Of a stretch of DNA of 64,000 nt, positions 1 through 12,235 are shown piece by piece (within the stretch, counting starts at the first letter, position 1; each line of letters starts with the position of its first letter). Source of the DNA: Gnetum montanum (lineage: Eukaryota; Streptophyta; Gnetopsida; Gnetales; Gnetaceae). The stretch is from NCBI GenBank assembly GCA_015680685.1, contig MNCI01002011.1, positions 742,554 through 806,553 of the forward strand, written 5' to 3'. The notes below the pieces were generated by a model. It was not told where the DNA came from. It worked only from the letters and a program-made list of their open reading frames with translations, and made no database searches. Position numbers and translations under genes: made by a program.

Positions 1-1290
1 GGTGAGTCCTTAGATGATCCTAATTTTTTTAGGGTCTACACCAATCCTTGCTTGTGAAATTTGATGCCCCAGAACAATGCCCTCTTGGATCATCAAGTGA
101 CTCTTTTTCCAGTTGAGCTATAAATTTTTTTCCATGAATCCTTTTAAGACTTGCTCAAGGTGGGCCAAGGCTTGTTCAAACATTGCTCCATAGGTAGAGA
201 AGTCATCCATGAAAACTTCTACCCCATTGCCAATTTTTTGCTGAAAGATGCTAAGGACAAGGCATTGGAATGTTGCAGGTGCATCGCATAGGCCAAAGGG
301 CATATTTTTATATGAAAAAGTTCCCTAGGTACTTGTAAATGTTGTCTTGGCCTGATCTTTGGGTGCAGTTTGGATTTGGTTATAGCCATTATAATAATCC
401 AAAAATTTATAGTAACAATGCCCTGCAATAGTATACAACACTTGATCCACAAATGGAAGTGGAAAGTGATCCTTGAAGGTTGCCATATTTAGTAGTCAGA
501 AATCTATATAGACTCTCCATTTGTCATCCTTCTTTGGAACTATAATGAGTGGGCTGACCCATTCGCTATCTGTAATGGAATAGATGAACCTTCCTTTTAT
601 GAATTGTTTAATCTCATCCTTGATTATTTGCTTCAGCTTGGGGTTCAATTGTCTTTGCAGTTGTTGTCGTGGCTTCATGGAGGGGTCGATATAGATCTGA
701 TGTTGGCATATCCTACACTCTGGTCAGTTCAGGATATGACCATGCAAAATTAGCCACCTATTTGTTCATCATATTTAGCAATCTCTTCTTTTGTTCAGGA
801 GCAAGAGTGGCATTGATGATTACTGGCTTGCCGTTCTGCAAGAAGGCATACTCCAGATTGGCTGGTAATGGTTTCAATTCCAAGGGCTCTTGTCAAAAGC
901 TTTCAGGGATTTGTAGCTTTCCCCAATCATCACTATCATCAATAGTGGAGACTTGTTGATGGACCTTTTTCAATTTATCCATGCTTTCCATATAGGGACA
1001 TACAAGGCGCTTAGATGGTTCCATGCATAGAGTGCTAATATTAGAGTCAGTGGTTAGCCATTGGGTGCCTTCTTGATTCATGGCTGCTACGTATAGACAT
1101 TGTTGAACTTTGATTCTTCAGTACACTGACTGCATGCTAGAATAGATGTCCACTTAGCTGACAAAAGTTATTGCACACAGTTGCATTCAGAGTCACTGTA
1201 TGCAATGCATGGGACACTCTTCTTCTCAATCTTTCCAAAATAATTTTCTTTTGAAATTTGAAGGGAAAGATATTGGAGTCCCAATTGTGC
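1..1290 (-). pseudogene. Reverse transcriptase part of Athila-like element Z (broken, runs off the window)
   Basis: This is the reverse transcriptase of a Ty3/gypsy element, which copies element RNA into DNA in the particle. Read on the minus strand, 893-1081 is the linker from protease. Positions 496-678 hold the start of RT, with the block SPLIIVPKKDDKWRVYIDF. Positions 118-303 hold MPFGLCDAPATFQ and the catalytic block VFMDDFSTYG. The PFGLC-APATFQ wording is typical of the Athila/Tat branch. The middle of the domain (FPLPFVDQVL, YNGYNQIQ) is readable at about 310-480 in a shifted frame, so there is at least one frameshift plus stops. RNase H, integrase and the 3' LTR would lie to the left, outside the window. 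Assignment to RT is firm; clade is inferred from motif wording. Confidence 0.85.
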
Positions 1291-1299
1291 ATCCAGCAT

Positions 1300-1620
1300 G
1301 CTGAGCTAGGCTCTCCCCATTATGATTGGGAAACTCTCCTTACAATTATCAACCCAGATGACTAGGAAGTCAATAGGATAGGACCACCCACTAATGATGG
1401 TCATGATATCTTCTACCAATCCCAAGGGAATAGTTATGTATTGGTCTACCAACTTGAGCCAACTGTTTCTTTTCTTCATTGGAGGTAGGTTCCAAGTCTT
1501 GTACATATCGTGTGAAATAAAACTAACAACTGATCCCAAATCCAAGAGAGCTTTGCATGGCTCATTTCTTGCCACTTGAAAGTATATGAGGGGACTCCCT
1601 AGATTAGTCAATTTCTGAGG
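1300..1620 (-). pseudogene. Aspartic protease domain of element Z
   Basis: The retroviral-type aspartic protease cuts the Gag-Pol precursor. The active-site region reads ALLDLGSVVSFIS, where functional Athila relatives have a D-(S/T)-G-A type triad; here the second residue is Leu, so the copy may be inactive. It is followed by IPLGLVEDIM and a block ending PIIMGRA, which match the flap and C-terminal motifs of plant Ty3/gypsy proteases. It lies between gag and RT in the expected order. The same domain is seen in elements A (19300-19620) and C (41780-42110), which supports the reading. Confidence 0.8.
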
Positions 1621-1639
1621 AATATGACCTACCTTTATC

Positions 1640-4161
1640 TAGTCCATCATAACATGTGTTAGCATGATGGTTTGTGCTTTGAAGGGTGTTTGGCTTGAAG
1701 GTTACTTAATGGGTTGAATGATGGAGGCGATTAGAGGTTCAAAGGCATTGGCCATAGGTGAATGTGAAGGTACATTTGGGATATTGGGCTAGAAGAAAGG
1801 GTGTTTTCATGATTTTGATTTTGGTCCACTCAACTGAGAAGCCAGTTTTAAGTTAACAACCCTCGTTGCTATGGCTATGGTGATATCTCTCCCTACATAG
1901 GTGGAGTAGGAGGTAACTGAGTGGAGGGCTGATGAGTAGGTATGGTAGGAGAAGGTGACGAAGGATAGTATAGATGTGGGTTCTTCCCCCTAGGTGATGG
2001 AGACTATGATTGAAAGTATTCAATGGGGTAGTATTGATTTTGAAATGGCACATGACTAGAAGAGTCTCATGGGGAGACTTGTTGTTGAACATAGTACCCA
2101 TAAGGATCTGGCTGTTGGTAAGGGTATTGCTACCTTGGAGTTGGCTTCCCCTACGATTGTGGATGTTGCCATTACTGGTAATACTCGTAGGGTTGTGGTG
2201 GCACTCCACTTGGATAATATCCTTGTTACTAGTTGAACTGCCTGGGATTACCTTGTGGATAAGGAAATCTTTAGGGTGTTTTCCTTTTTTCCAAACGAGG
2301 ATTCAACGCATACACCCCAAACTCTTGTAAATGTGACACCACTAGGCAACACCCCTTAGGATATTCATACTATATGTCACATCCATCATCCTCCTCTGTG
2401 TTAGAGTCTGCAACCCATTCTACCGTAGAAACTTTGCCCTTACCTTTATGATAGGCATGTTTGGATTCTCTTCTCCTTTGCCAATCTCAATCATTACTTC
2501 ACTCTTTGGATTCCATTGTGATTTTCAAGACACTTTGGAACCTTTCATCCAAAGAATCCCACATCTTATCAACCTTGGCCAAAATTTTAGAGGTAAATTT
2601 TTGTATGAGAAAGGTTTTTTGGTTTACCGCTACATCCAGTGGTGATTCTTTCTCCTCTTCACAAAATTGGACTTCCTTCTTTCGGATGGAAGGGTCCCAA
2701 TTATATTCTTCTGCACTTTCTTTTTTCCTTAGTTTCCCTTCCTCTTTGGCCACTTGCTCAATGAGGCACTGCAATTGATGGACCCTTAATTCAGATAGTC
2801 ATCCTTGAGCATAAATGCTCAAGGTCTTTCTTTTTTCAAAGCGAAGCCCATCTATGATATGGTGGAGCTATTCCTACTAAGAGTAGCCATGACCAGGGCA
2901 TTGATGTAACAATGAGTTATATCTACCCATGGCTACATCCAAGGGTTCATCACCACCATGATTTCATCCTTGAATCTATCATCTCAGATTAGCCACTCTG
3001 GAGTAGGTTTGGTATTTATCATTGAAAATTTCCAGCATCATACTCCATCGTCTGATTGATTCTGGTTCCAAAGACTAGTACTAGCTTTCCACTTCCTTGA
3101 TTAATGTTCAGGGGAATAGCTTGAGTTTTTGCCAATCATTATCTATATTCTATAGGGTGCAAGCATCATGAAATGCTTGCAAGTGAGTTTGTGGATCACA
3201 ATTATATCCCCCTTCAAATTTGGGGATATTGTTCATGTCAAGGTGCTTGATCTGACTATCTTTCAAGTGCCTACTAAGTATTTGAACTGCCTCGGCTATG
3301 TTAAGCATGCTTTGAGTAGCCAGAAATGGTTCATTAGAGTCATAGTCTTGTTGATGGTGATGACGTCTATGGTGATTTTGGCTGCCTCTTCTTTCTTGGC
3401 TGTGAGACTTGTGTGATTGGTCACACTTTTCCTCACATTGTCCCCATTGGTCCTTATGATCCCACTGGTATTTTTGATAACCATCACCCTGATCCTTCCT
3501 ACTACGATTACGATCGAAGTCAAAACTTGGTGAAGACAAGGTAGAATGATAAGATGGAGAAGAGGGAGGAGAACTACCACTGCCCTAGTGTTGATCTCCT
3601 CCTCTACTCTAATGATGACTTTGATCTTCATGTCCATATTTCCCTTTTTCATGATCTTTCTTGTGTGATCCCTCATCATCCTGGGGCTCCCAGTCACTTG
3701 ATTATTTACTTTGAATGATGGACTGAATGATTTGATGCATCAGAGGAGGTTCGGCCAAATGGGAATCATGAAAAATAGGTTCCTCATCATCATGTGGGTT
3801 CTACAAGAATAAAGGGTTACTAAAATGTTTCCCCTTTATGTGTTCATGGCATTCCACCTATTACCAATCCCATGCATGTTATGCCTCATTTGGATGATAG
3901 TCTTGGTAGTCATGATCCTCCATTATGTATTCCACACCGTGGTCTTATATGCCTAGTCTAGCAAGAGTTTGAAGTAGCATTCCAAGAATCGATTGATCAA
4001 GAGGTAATATGATATTGCCCTCCATGTCCTGCCCGCAGATGCTCATCTTGATGCAAGATAAAGGTGAAGTTGGGGATATACTCATCTGGATGTGCATATA
4101 CCACCCAACATTCCTATAGCATTGGTGGGTTGGGTTTATCTTTCCTATGAGAAGAAGACAT
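1640..4161 (-). pseudogene. gag of element Z
   Basis: Gag is the structural capsid and nucleocapsid precursor. The likely start codon is at 4161-4159, reading MSSSHRKDKP, about 150 nt after the primer-binding site. A basic, His/Arg/Asp-rich stretch lies at 3540-3300. The conserved core IPKFEGGYNCDPQTHLQAFH follows near 3230-3160, and a Pro/His/Tyr-rich tail at 2210-1850. The same order is seen in B gag (37348-34930), where the core reads IPKFAGVYDSNLQHHLQVFH. Frameshifts and stops break the frame at several places. I saw no clear CCHC zinc knuckle. Confidence 0.7.
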
Positions 4162-4307
4162 TTTTGATGTTAGATAACAACTAAACTGGTGTGCCTTATC
4201 CTTTTACTTAAGCCACCTAGCGTGTGTAGATTTCACTATCCTGGGTTTGTTCCAACAAAGTGAATGATAATCTTGCTAAGACTAGATAGAACATGTAAGA
4301 CTAATAG

Positions 4308-4326
4308 TCCCTAAAAATGGCACCAA
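4308..4326 (-). promoter_or_regulatory. tRNA-Asp primer-binding site of element Z
   Basis: On the minus strand the 19 bases next to the LTR read TTGGTGCCATTTTTAGGGA. They match 13 of 19 positions of TTGGCGCCGTTGCCGGGGA, the complement of the plant tRNA-Asp 3' end used by Athila elements (tRNA sequence recalled, not searched). Five of the six differences are transitions. It fixes the LTR edge at 4327. Confidence 0.75.
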
Positions 4327-5221
4327 TGATGAGCAGTGAGGTACCCCTACGCCCAACCATACGAATCATAGGTGTTCATGTGCAACTCAGTTGAATTTTG
4401 TAGACTGCAAGCACTTACGTGCACTGAATTCTAGCCAGCAAAACCTTAGTTAGAATGGTTGTTGTCTTCCTAATCTCACCTATGATATTCTAAAGTAATG
4501 GTTGGGTGAGATTGAGGTAAATGATTTTTATTAGTTTTCTTTTTATCTTTAAAGGTCTAACTCTTTTAATGTAGGAAATGGAAAGTTATGTAATTTGTAA
4601 TAGTTCTACTCTATTGCTTAACTCTCCCTAGCATAAGCAACCAATCCCATCTTCCATGCACATCCTGAGCATATCCTAACCACTACTAGGTTACCATATG
4701 TTAAGCATCACTACGTTACCAAGTGTCTGATATATGTTTGAGATGGTCATGTCTATGGTTCTCATAAAATATGAAAAGGACAATATACATAAAGTGATAA
4801 TAATAAAGGACTTTGGAATGCTTAAAACGTCAAAATATTAAAGTGTTTTAATGCTTAAGTAATTAAATCCAAATGCTGCAAGGAATATTCAAAAAGCTCA
4901 TCTTTATTACCACTTACACCAATGGGCTCAGGTACATTAGTGCTCGAATAAAGAGCCGTACACTTTTCTCACACCTGTTGCGGGCACTTGGGAAATATTC
5001 TAACTTAAATAAAAACAAATTGCAAGGGCTTTGCTACAAGTACCAAAAATATGCCATAAATGTTGTGGATGTGTGCATATTTATAGTGAGAGATAGACTC
5101 TACATTAATGGGGTCACGTTAATGCATGGATGAATACGTCAATGGGGTCATGTCAATGTGGCCACGTCAATGAGGCTCTATTAACACAACCTAGTTGACG
5201 TATCAATTGAACACTTCATCA
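4327..5221 (-). mobile_element. 5' LTR of element Z (895 bp)
   Basis: The plus-strand edges are TGATGAGCAG at 4327 and CTTCATCA ending at 5221. This TGATGA...TCATCA pattern also bounds the LTRs of A, B and C. A minus-strand TATA-like box lies near 5078-5085 (TATTTATAG on plus). Several copies of GTCAATG lie at 5125-5175 in what would be U3. Length agrees with A (891 bp). The partner 3' LTR is outside the window. The next five bases, ATTGC, are the candidate right target-site duplication. Confidence 0.7.
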
Positions 5222-5515
5222 ATTGCCAACACAATGGTGCACTTAGGTATATTAATGCTTAAATAAAGATCTTTTCACACTTAGATCTCCTGTTGCAAGC
5301 ACTTGGAAAATATTCTAACTCTCAAATGAACAAACTGCAAGAGTTTCCCTACTTGATTGCCAAAAAATTCCTTCCACATGGACCTGGACACTATATTTAT
5401 AGACCCGAGAGTAACCTTGTGATATTGAACGTACAATATTGCATCTTCGGCCATGATATCGCATACTCGATATCATGTACCTGATATCATGGCCATCCCA
5501 ATATTAGAGCATTGA
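5222..5515 (-). repeat. Truncated LTR fragment, B-like U3 type, next to Z
   Basis: Bases 5240-5330 resemble 4925-5010 inside the Z LTR (shared CACTTGG-AAATATTCTAACT). The stretch then has its own TATA-like TATTTATAG near 5395 and three GATATC words at 5455-5490. GATATC repeats are the U3 signature of B-family LTRs. The simplest reading is that Z inserted into an older related LTR, the rest of which lies beyond the left edge of the window. A local duplication within one LTR is the alternative. Confidence 0.5.
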
Positions 5516-5989
5516 GAAGCACAATTTATCAAGGTTTTTTCTACAAATGCTACAAATCTTGTAATGATTTCTTCTAATGATGTTTCAACAATTAGCCCAC
5601 CCCTTTCTTTTACTACTAGTCAATAGAATTTATCTTCAAGAAAGGTCTTGATGAAATTAGTTTCAAAAATTTCTTCAATGACTAAGAGGAAATAAATATA
5701 TGCTCTTAAGAATTCACAAAATTCTATTGTTGATTCAAATGGTTTTTAATAATAAAAAATGTCAAGGAAGCCTATCTATACATGCAAAATCATTAGAATG
5801 GTTAGCATGTTCAAGATATTTTAATTCCTAATAATTTGTTTGAAACTATTGGTCAAGATATAGAGATAATTTCTTTTGAAAATGTTGATTTCACTAATAG
5901 GGTGGGGGTCTCCTCCCCCTTCACCCTATGTTAATCTTTTTATAGAATGTCTAAGGTCTTATTAATAGACTTTAGACAAGACTTGTTAG
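5516..5989. other. Spacer or 5' part of the LINE, no readable domain
   Basis: AT-rich sequence with no ORF of note. It may hold the decayed first ORF or 5' leader of the LINE that follows, but I see no motif that shows this. Confidence 0.4.
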
Positions 5990-8900
5990 TGCTTTTCTTC
6001 ACACACAACATTTAGTTCCTGATTTTATTCTTCATTAAGAGATTAAGATTTCCAATCCAAATATAGTCATGGTAAAGAATAGTATTCTTCATGTTTTTAT
6101 AGTGTTATTTACTAATCATAATATTGGTCAAGGTGGTATAGCTCTCATTATCAATCATTTATGTTCTAAAAACATTATCTCTTATTGTAGAGATAATTAT
6201 GAAACTTAGGTTATTTCTCAAGGAGCTTTAGGTCCTTTTGGTATTTGCAATATTTATGCTTCTACTAATTCTATAGATAGAATTGTTCTATGGAAATTTC
6301 TTCTCCAAGCTTGCCTAACATTCCTTGAGTTTTTGGTGGTGATTTTAATATGACTGAAAATTTTTATGATAAAATTGGTTGATTTTCTTCTTAGCTTGTA
6401 AGTCATGAGCTTTCTATTTGATGTGATGTTAAGAAATAATTTTTTTTATTTGATGCCGCTAGATAAAATGTTCATTGTGATGATTCTTGCTAGATCAAAT
6501 GTTTGTTCTGATGATTGGTTTACCTAGTCTAACCTCTCTAAAGGTAATATTTAGATTTTTGAAAGACTTTACAAATTTTATTTTTCTAATTACTCTTCTT
6601 AGTTTGATGATGGAAAGGTTATAATTCACAAAGATGTAATTCTTTTAGGCTATTTTCCAATTTCTCTAATTTTCAAATTTGACATTAAACCTCTAATTTG
6701 ATGTTATAAGCTTTTTCATATAAATGCATCTTTATTTCTTACTCCTTCTAGAAAAGGTATTTTAACATCTCTCTAGAATGTAGAAAGGAGACCCCTTGGT
6801 AAATTAAGTTAGATTGATTGGTAGTTGTGTGCTATATATCGTGTTCATAATTTTGCCCATTATTAGGTAAGCAATATGCTAAGAGATAAAGGGAGACTGA
6901 GAAAAACATTTGTGATGAAATTCAATAGATGAATACTATTTTACATAAATATCCATTTAATATTAATCTTCAATAACAACTTTCTTATGTTTTCTCAATC
7001 AGAAAAAAAAAAAAGGATATGCGTAATGCTAAGAGTGGTCTCATTAAGAGGTGTCTCATTTGGTTGAAAGTAGAGAAAGAACCATGCAAATAATTTTTTA
7101 AATTATTAAAAGGTAAAGGTAATTTTCCTATTATTAACTTTATGAAATTTGATAGTCAAATTAATTTTGATTCTCTTATTATCAATGGTTTTCTTAAAAG
7201 ACATTTTCAACATGTATTTGTCTCAGAGCATTTTGATCATGCAGATTTTCTCTCTAATTGTGATCATTTACCTAATATAGTTCATGGCAAGCACAACCAT
7301 TTTCTTGAATAGGATATCTTTCTTATTAAAATTACAGATGAAGTGTTTAGCTTTGTCAATTATAAAGCTCAAGGTTTTGATGGAATTCCCATTGATTTTT
7401 TTTAAAAATCATTGGGATCTTGTTGGTATGGACCTTTATTGTATTTTTGTTAAAGAAATTGAACAATGCTCTCTTGATCAAGAGCTAAATAGAGGAGTCA
7501 TTAGACTTATTCCTAATAATGGTGACTTTTCTCACATTGGTAATTATTGTACTATTACTCTTATAAATTCTATTTATAAAATTTAGGCTAAATATCTTGC
7601 TAAAAAATTGAAATCAATTATTCCTTAGTTAATTACTCCAAGGAAAACTAGCTTTGTCAAAGGTAGACATGTTCTAGATAATGTTGTGATAGATTGGGAG
7701 GGCATGCAATGGGATAAGCATTCCCATTAAGTCATTGCTTATTTGAAGCTTGATTATGCTAAAGCATATGAAAGAATTGAATGGTAGTTTATTATTGTTT
7801 GTCTTCATAAATATGATTTTAATGAAAAATTTAATAGGAAGGTGGAGACTCTTTATGTAGATGCTAATGCACTTGTGGCAACAAATATTAGCATTACTAA
7901 GAGCTTCAAGCTTGCCCTCTTACTCCTTGTATCTTCATTCTTGCTGTAGATTTTTATATCATACTATACAAAAGGACTAGGAACATAATTTGCTACAAGG
8001 CATCTTTATTGAAAACAATGTTCCTACTTTATAAAATATGCATTTTGCATATGATTTTTTTTATGATAAAAAATGACAAATCTATTGTATATCTTTTTTT
8101 ATCACATTGATCAATATTACAAACTTTTAAGCTCTTATATTAATTAGTCTAAATCTTCTATCTTTTGCAATAAGGGGGTTCAAGAATGGGCTTTGTCTAA
8201 ATCTTGGAATTTCTTAGAATAGACAAATTTTTTCAATTTGTTAGGCATTCTCTTTTCCTTTGGTGGATCTTCAAAAACTTTATGGGATGTTATAGTGAAG
8301 AAAATTAAACAAAAATTTATTAAGTGGAAGGAGAATAAGCTTTTAATGACTAGTAAGTTTATTATTTGTAAGCATATCATTTAAGCTACTCATGTGTATG
8401 ATTCTTCATGTTGGGATTCTAGTATTTTTGCATATTGGTGCATTCATTAGCTTGTAAAAAAATTTCTTTAGAGTAGCAACCATTCTAGAAGAGGATTTTA
8501 TCATGTTGCATGGGACATTTACACTTCTCACAAAGAGGGTGGTGGATTGGGATTGATGAATTATTATAATAAGAATTTTTCTTTATGTCCCAAGTGGGTG
8601 GTTAAATGCTAATATGTTAGAAAGGCTTAGAATCTTCTTTTTCTTAAATAAATCATTTTTTCAAAAGGCATTACTATATCAAGTTCTACTTTCATAAAGC
8701 ATATTTGGAAGGCTTGAAGTTTATAAGTGATTTTTGGAGCTTTAATATTATTATTACTTCTACCTCTATGCTTGATAAGCTTTCTTCTTGATGACTTCGA
8801 ATTAATAATGAACCATGGGCTCTTAAGTGTTCATGGCTTTGTAGTACATAATGCAAGCTTGACATTTTCTCCCTTTCATCTCTTCACATGCATAATTGTT

Positions 8901-9420
8901 GGATTACTTGGTCTGAATATCAAAGTTTCTATAGCATTATTGTTTCTAAGAAGTTTACATTTTTTGATCTATTGGATAGTTTGGACATAAGTATAGCTAT
9001 TCAGGATTCTGATAAGGATTTTATTGATTTTTCTTAGATTAATAACCTTAATGTTTGTACATATTGGCAAAATATTGTGTATATTATTATTAGTTCTAAT
9101 ACTAATATTTGAAAAAGATTCAATTATCTTTTGAAGGTTAATCATACTGTGCAGTTATGGAACTAGCAAATTTAGAAGATATGGAATGCCACTACAAAAA
9201 TTTTATATTTTCTATGGTNCATAGCTCTTGGACTTGGTGTAGTAGGTATTTACATGGTTTTCAACTAGGATTAGACAAAGCTTTATTTGTAAAACTCCTC
9301 AACTTCAAGGATTTCTAGTTTGCCGTGTATTCTTTATGCCATCTGAAAGTTTCAATGTAATGTGGTTTTTCACAGAGATTCTCCAACTAATATCTTTCCT
9401 TTGTCAATTTAAGGTGACAT
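5990..9420 (+). pseudogene. LINE (L1-like) ORF2: endonuclease plus reverse transcriptase, heavily decayed
   Basis: Non-LTR retrotransposon polyprotein that nicks target DNA and reverse transcribes there. An apurinic-type endonuclease is visible as GQGGIALIINH near 6130 and GGDFNMTE at 6335-6358. The RT begins near 7200. Positions 7284-7586 contain VIRLIPNN and a block ending LINSIYKI, matching the 'LIPK...RPISL...YKI' region of plant L1 elements. LKLDYAKAYERIEW lies at 7743-7784. FAYDFFYD near 8045 sits where FADDLLLF is expected, so the catalytic Asp pair is damaged. GGGLGLMNYYNKN at 8536-8577 is the C-terminal conserved block. Many stops and frameshifts are present. No poly-A tail or duplication was found. 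One ambiguous base lies at 9219. Confidence 0.75.
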
Positions 9421-9736
9421 CATTCAGTAGGTGATACTTTAGTTGAATTCCTAAATATTTCTCTATGTAGTTTACTTTTTTATTAATAGTAAGTATTTAT
9501 TAGAAAGTGAAAACCCATTTGGACACTTTTGAATGAGGGCAAGGTCTAATCCTTTTCCTACCTTAAAAAAAATAGCTTTTTCAAGATTAGTTGTAAGGAT
9601 GAAAACCTAAAAGGGCATCCCCAAAACCACTGGGCCTTTCCTATTTGTGGTTTTGGAGCTTCTCCTTTACTTCTCAGTTTTATACTATAAATATAAATTT
9701 TAAAATATATTGAAATTTTAGGTTTTGACACATCTT
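9421..9736. other. Spacer after the LINE
   Basis: No gene seen. It may include the LINE 3' end. A short GC-richer stretch with two copies of a TGG-TTT word lies at 9610-9660 and is not explained. Confidence 0.4.
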
Positions 9737-10122
9737 CCATAAATCCATTAGATCTAAGATGCACAATGAGCTGTTAGCCTGGTTGTAAGACACTTGATTT
9801 GGAAGCTCTAGGTTATGTGTTTGATTTTAATGAGAAATTATTAATTATATAAATTTTTAATTAGACTATATATATTGGGGTGTATATGCGTTTTTACTTA
9901 TTTTGGATTCTAACATTCTTCAACAATAAATGAATTCATTTAATAATGAGGTGTTAGCCTAGTAGTAAAACTTTTGATTTGGAAACTCGAAGTCATGGGT
10001 TTGATTTTGGTAGGCACTAATTAGAGTGTATTTAGTAGTTAAAATTTCTATGTGGATTATATATCTTAGATTGTATCTATGTTTAAATTTTTTTAGATTG
10101 CAACACCCCATAAATCCATTAG
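9737..10122 (+). mobile_element. Dimeric tRNA-derived SINE flanked by 15-bp duplications
   Basis: Two related units follow each other. Unit 1 has an A-box-like TAGCCTGGTTGT at 9775-9786 and a B-box-like TGTGTTTGATTTT at 9817-9829. Unit 2 has TAGCCTAGTAGT at 9956-9967 and GGGTTTGATTTTGG near 9998. Both continue into similar non-tRNA tails ending near 9915 and 10107. The word CCATAAATCCATTAG occurs at 9737-9751 and again at 10108-10122, a perfect 15-bp direct repeat enclosing both units. The pair therefore looks inserted in one event. Internal RNA polymerase III promoters would lie in the A and B boxes; transcription today is doubtful because the B boxes are eroded. Confidence 0.7.
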
Positions 10123-10137
10123 TTTTTGCATAAAAAG

Positions 10138-11028
10138 TGATGAATAGTAAATAAGTCAACTGCATTAGTGTTGATGTGTCGATGTAGGGTGTGCTACATC
10201 AACACATTAGTGTTGTCATAGTGGTTTGTTTTGAATATATAAATGTTCCACCTACCATGTTTATGACATTTTTTGGATCATAATTATAGTAAATCTCTTA
10301 CAGTTTAACTTCTTAGAGTTAGAATACTTAGCAAGTGCCCATAGCATGAACTTAAATTAATTGACAAAATCTTATTCAAGTGATCATGTACCTAAACAAA
10401 TTTTCATGAATGAAAATAAGATTGAAATTGATCTACCCTCATTGGAGCACTCTAGATTAGCTAAATACTTCCTTAATTAAAATTTAATTTCATTATTTGT
10501 TTACTTTAATTTCTTAATTGTAATTTAATTTCATTGTTCATTTACTTTAGGCACAATTAGTTAACCATTTATAATTATATGCATGATATGTATGGTGGAA
10601 TAAGTATAACTAGTTTTGACCATAACACATATAATTTGGTACTTCCAATAATGCTTTTACTTAGTTCACCAAGAAATAATTATTTAGTAATCCAATGGCA
10701 ATCATCTGGATTTGGATTTGTACAGTAGACAAGGAATGAATGCTTATCATTGAGGATAAATTAGATATTAATTCATGTACTTATACTAAATTAGATTAAA
10801 TTTAAATATTTTTTTAATGTGATCCCACAACATCATTCATCAAATGTCTTAGTTATACTTAGACATACAAATTTATGACCATCACAAGTGTAATTGGGAA
10901 GATCATGATCTGTGATCATGATTAATTATCTAGATACCATGCTAGTCAATCCATAGATTATGATCAAGTCACTTGTGTATGCTCATGATTTATATGGTTA
11001 GATGTTGGATATACTATGCTACTCATCA
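10138..11028 (+). mobile_element. 5' LTR of element A (891 bp)
   Basis: Starts TGATGAATAG and ends ACTCATCA. It aligns by eye along its length with 25277-26134, for example the GTGTATGCTCATGATTTATA block near the end against GTGTATACTTATGATTTGTA. The first 110 bases (U3) carry GTTGATG, CATCAAC and ATTAGTGTTG words, followed by a TATA-like ATATATAAATG near 10239. Confidence 0.8.
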
Positions 11029-11047
11029 TTATCACTATTACCAGGGA
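11029..11047 (+). promoter_or_regulatory. Eroded tRNA-Asp primer-binding site of element A
   Basis: TTATCACTATTACCAGGGA directly follows the 5' LTR. It matches 12 of 19 positions of the tRNA-Asp primer complement. Six of the seven differences are transitions in the direction expected from cytosine deamination. Confidence 0.65.
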
Positions 11048-11160
11048 CTAATGCTAGCAATTTAGATAGTTATTATTACTCATGATTGTTGTTAGAAGCC
11101 GAATGATTTATTACATCACAAATATTAATATTTTATTAAGAGCTTACTTAATGATTTACA

Positions 11161-12235
11161 ATGAATTCTTTTTGTAGAGGTGATTCTCCTTATACCAATG
11201 ATTATACTAGGGGACATGATAGAACATCTAGAAATAAGAATGAAGTACCCTACCAAGTAGAGATAGTATACCAACATTCGATAATCTTACTATCTAGACT
11301 TTATCTTCATTTTTCATGAAGATGGAAAAATGAGATGGAGGGATCTAGAAGGAAAAATTATGTTGCTGACTTGATCATTTAATCCCATCAATGCTTATGT
11401 ATGCATTAATGAAAGTTGGACTAGAGGCAGTTACCATTGACTATAAGGCAATTGATGAAATGTTAAGATCCTACTAGTCTAAAGAAGTCTAACATAGAAA
11501 ATATAGTTTCATGGAAGCACACCATGAAGCCATAAAGGAAAAGGAGCTAATATTATATTGATTTCATAGTTAAAAAAGAAGGACATAGATTAGCACTTAG
11601 GAAAATCCAACCATCAGAATTCTCCTTTCTTTAATGTAGATGAAATGAACAACCCATAACTATACTTACCCTTGGCTAGCAGCCAAGGAAGAGTAAGGAC
11701 TAGACTAAATACTAGGGGACCTAAAGGCCTAAATCTTCTAGTAGGCCACCTAAGGATAATCAAAGAACTTACAAAAATAGTGCATGTTAGTATGCCTCTT
11801 CTAGTTAACCACCATCATCATCATTATTATTATCAAGCACTGATGAGAATGAATATTGATAAAGCTAAAGGAGAAATGATAAACATTCTAGTGTATACAA
11901 TAGCAAGGATCATAACTAAGATAGAGATAAGGATGATCAATGAAATAAAGATAGAGATTAGGACAAATGACATAGAAATTATTGAAGGCACAACAAATAA
12001 CATAGAAGAGGCCATGGTCATGACAAAGATCATAATGATTGTGATGATTATGATGAACCTCTTTAGACAATAAGAAGCATACTCAATATAAGAAAGGTTA
12101 TATACATTTCAACCAGACACCAAATGGATAGTTAGATCAAATGATTAAATATGAAAAATATTCCTAAATTCAAGGTAGACTAAAATGTATATTTTTAATA
12201 TTACTTGTAAGCCTTCCAAAATGTTTACATATTGC
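11161..12235 (+). pseudogene. gag of element A, 5' part
   Basis: The ATG at 11161 opens MNSFCRGDSPYTNDYTRG, in the same place relative to the PBS as the C gag start (39284, MSYYPRSDFPLADDSN). Frameshifts and stops follow. The reading is cut at 12235 by insertion of the copia element; the flanking text AATGTTTACATATTGC continues at 17738. Similarity with C gag at 40150-40290, for example the shared TTACTTGTAAGCCTTCCA type block, supports the assignment. Confidence 0.65.

Noticed and set aside
2010-2330. Plus-strand frame with Trp/Leu-rich text
   Set aside because: Antisense shadow of the Pro/His-rich gag tail of Z.
4925-5360. Simple tandem duplication inside the Z LTR
   Set aside because: The two copies continue into different U3 types and the TCATCA edge at 5221 falls between them, so two LTRs are more likely. 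A duplication is not fully excluded.
11672-12073. Open frame of 133 codons rich in Ile and Met on plus, and its minus-strand shadows
   Set aside because: It lies inside A gag in a shifted frame and its composition follows the AT-rich, ATGAT-repetitive DNA.
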